From the NCBI GenBank assembly GCA_014728435.1, contig WJLP01000060.1, positions 1 through 5,710 on the forward strand: a stretch of 5,710 nucleotides of DNA, in the 5' to 3' direction. The translations under genes and the position numbers were made by a program. The notes under the pieces are model-generated. The model saw nothing but the letters and a program-made list of their open reading frames with translations. It did no database searches and was not told the origin of the DNA. The DNA comes from Candidatus Uhrbacteria bacterium. Its GTDB lineage: Bacteria; Patescibacteriota; Patescibacteriia; 2-12-FULL-60-25. Positions within the stretch are counted from its first letter, which is position 1; the number at the start of each line of letters is the position of its first letter. Of the stretch, positions 5,089 through 5,710 are shown in pieces.

Positions 5089-5110
5089 ACTTTTTAAAAT
5101 CCCAAAGATA
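5074..5110 (+). repeat. Perfect 11-bp inverted repeat across the S11 gene's stop codon
   Basis: TATCTTTGGGA (5074-5084) and TCCCAAAGATA (5100-5110) are exact reverse complements around a 15-nt loop that contains the TAA stop. After the right arm come A bases, not T, so it is not a canonical intrinsic terminator on the + strand, and no T-run follows on the minus strand either. It may protect the 3' end of the message or mark the end of the transcription unit in a U-run-independent way. Confidence 0.55.
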
Positions 5111-5117
5111 AAAAATA

Positions 5118-5150
5118 TGCAAGGGTGCACATCTTGTGTGTACACATGCA
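5118..5150. promoter_or_regulatory. Symmetric palindromic element upstream of the glycosyltransferase gene
   Basis: A 33-nt element is arranged symmetrically. TGCA (5118-5121), a 3-nt spacer and GTGCACA (5125-5131) are followed by a 5-nt centre, then TGTGTAC (5137-5143), a 3-nt spacer and TGCA (5147-5150). The inner 7-nt arms pair with one G-U. Within it TGTGTACACA (5137-5146) is a perfect 10-nt palindrome. It could be an operator for a dimeric regulator or an RNA hairpin in the 117-nt spacer; no binding protein can be named. Confidence 0.4.
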
Positions 5151-5205
5151 AATCAGAACAGATATTAATAACTAAAGGTCATAGGCAGGATCTGTCCCAA
5201 GAACT

Positions 5206-5710
5206 ATGAAGCAAAAAAAAATTATCGGAATCGATTTGCGGTGTTTGCCGCGGGATGGGTCGGCCGGGGCCGGAGTAGCTCATGCCGCAAGGGCGATCTC
5301 TGAGCAATTTTTGAAATACGAAAAAAGTTTAGCAAAGATTGATTTTCGTTATTATGTACCGGAGGGGGCTGATTGGCAATCGGGTAATATTGTAAAGCTG
5401 GCTGATGAGACAGGGAGGGCTTTGAGGTCCGCTTTGAAAGAAAAGCCTTGCGACTTGCTGTTTGTGCCGGGTGGGTCGGTTGCGCCGGCAATCAAAGCGC
5501 AAACCATTCCTTGGGTTCACGACTTGATAATTTTTGAGCATCCGGAATGGTTTGATCAGAGCTGGTGGCAAAGGTTGATTACCACACATCTTTTTAAAAA
5601 AGGGTTAAAAAAAGCGCCGATTATTTTTGCTGTGTCCGAATATACAAAACAAAAAATTGTTGAATTGCTTAAGATTGATGAAAGTAAGATTGTTGTTACG
5701 GGAGAGGGAG
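5206..5710 (+). CDS. GT-B glycosyltransferase (GT4-like), N-terminal part (3' end outside window)
   Basis: 168 codons are visible with no stop before the window edge. GT-B family 4 enzymes transfer a sugar from a nucleotide donor to surface polysaccharide, lipid or protein acceptors at the cytoplasmic face of the membrane. Seen: an N-terminal beta-strand with IGIDLRCL (7-14), then a Gly-rich turn (about 18-23) where GT4 proteins usually read TGxGxY. Further on are the conserved VHDLIIF (104-110) followed by HPEWF (112-116), and the end-of-domain signature FAVSEYTKQKI (141-151) leading to KIVVTGEG (161-168). This is the acceptor-binding N-terminal Rossmann domain; the donor-binding domain with the EX7E-type motif lies beyond the window. 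ATG 5206 is the most natural start, just before the first strand. There is only a distant AGGA (5187-5190) upstream, 15 bases away. The specific sugar and pathway cannot be told. Confidence 0.85.
   Translation, partial: MKQKKIIGIDLRCLPRDGSAGAGVAHAARAISEQFLKYEKSLAKIDFRYYVPEGADWQSGNIVKLADETGRALRSALKEKPCDLLFVPGGSVAPAIKAQTIPWVHDLIIFEHPEWFDQSWWQRLITTHLFKKGLKKAPIIFAVSEYTKQKIVELLKIDESKIVVTGEG

Noticed and set aside
5184..5197. Small imperfect hairpin upstream of the glycosyltransferase start
   Set aside because: It has only a few pairs plus a bulge and is easily due to chance.
5222..5589. Minus-strand open frames opposite the start of the glycosyltransferase
   Set aside because: The + strand frame carries GT4 motifs and stays open to the window end; the minus frames look like random antisense translations.

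Overview
The window is a bacterial chromosome fragment with housekeeping genes and no sign of phage, plasmid or IS sequence. The standard genetic code fits: scpA ends at a TGA overlapping the scpB start, and no long frame needs TGA read through. I infer a small-genome lineage of the Candidate Phyla Radiation (Patescibacteria, perhaps the Parcubacteria side). The reasons are a bacterial-type AspRS that has lost its GAD insert, a very divergent class-2-like PyrD, a divergent ScpB, short AT-rich repeats after stop codons, and + strand genes mostly without Shine-Dalgarno sequences. The assignment rests on family knowledge and pattern recognition; no search was run.

Layout. (1) 1-804: the 3' part of aspS. 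(2) 805-894: an AT-rich inverted-repeat spacer. (3) 895-1998: pyrD, complete. (4) 1999-2129: a convergent spacer with a 7-nt tandem repeat, a hairpin and a minus-strand terminator. (5) 2130-2611: two short minus-strand genes in a tight operon. Their products are unrecognised and paralogous to each other, and they have strong Shine-Dalgarno sites, a putative promoter and a terminator. (6) 2612-2726: a divergent promoter region. (7) 2727-4048: scpA-scpB, overlapping by 4 nt. (8) 4049-4149: a spacer holding a 28-codon leader frame, in frame with the next gene. (9) 4150-5088: a secreted S11-family D-Ala-D-Ala carboxypeptidase. (10) 5089-5205: a spacer with two symmetric elements. (11) 5206-5710: the 5' part of a GT-B glycosyltransferase, running off the window.

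How the genes work together. AspRS and PyrD are core translation and pyrimidine enzymes. ScpA and ScpB are the non-SMC subunits of the chromosome-organising Smc-ScpAB complex. The S11 peptidase trims peptidoglycan stem peptides outside the membrane, and the glycosyltransferase probably acts in cell-surface polysaccharide synthesis. The two-gene minus-strand cassette sits between housekeeping blocks as an independent unit and is the least explained part of the window.

Most worth a second look: the tandem small paralogous proteins, the Cys-containing PyrD active-site loop, the GAD-less AspRS, a probable leaderless scpA promoter, and the in-frame stop just before the S11 peptidase gene.
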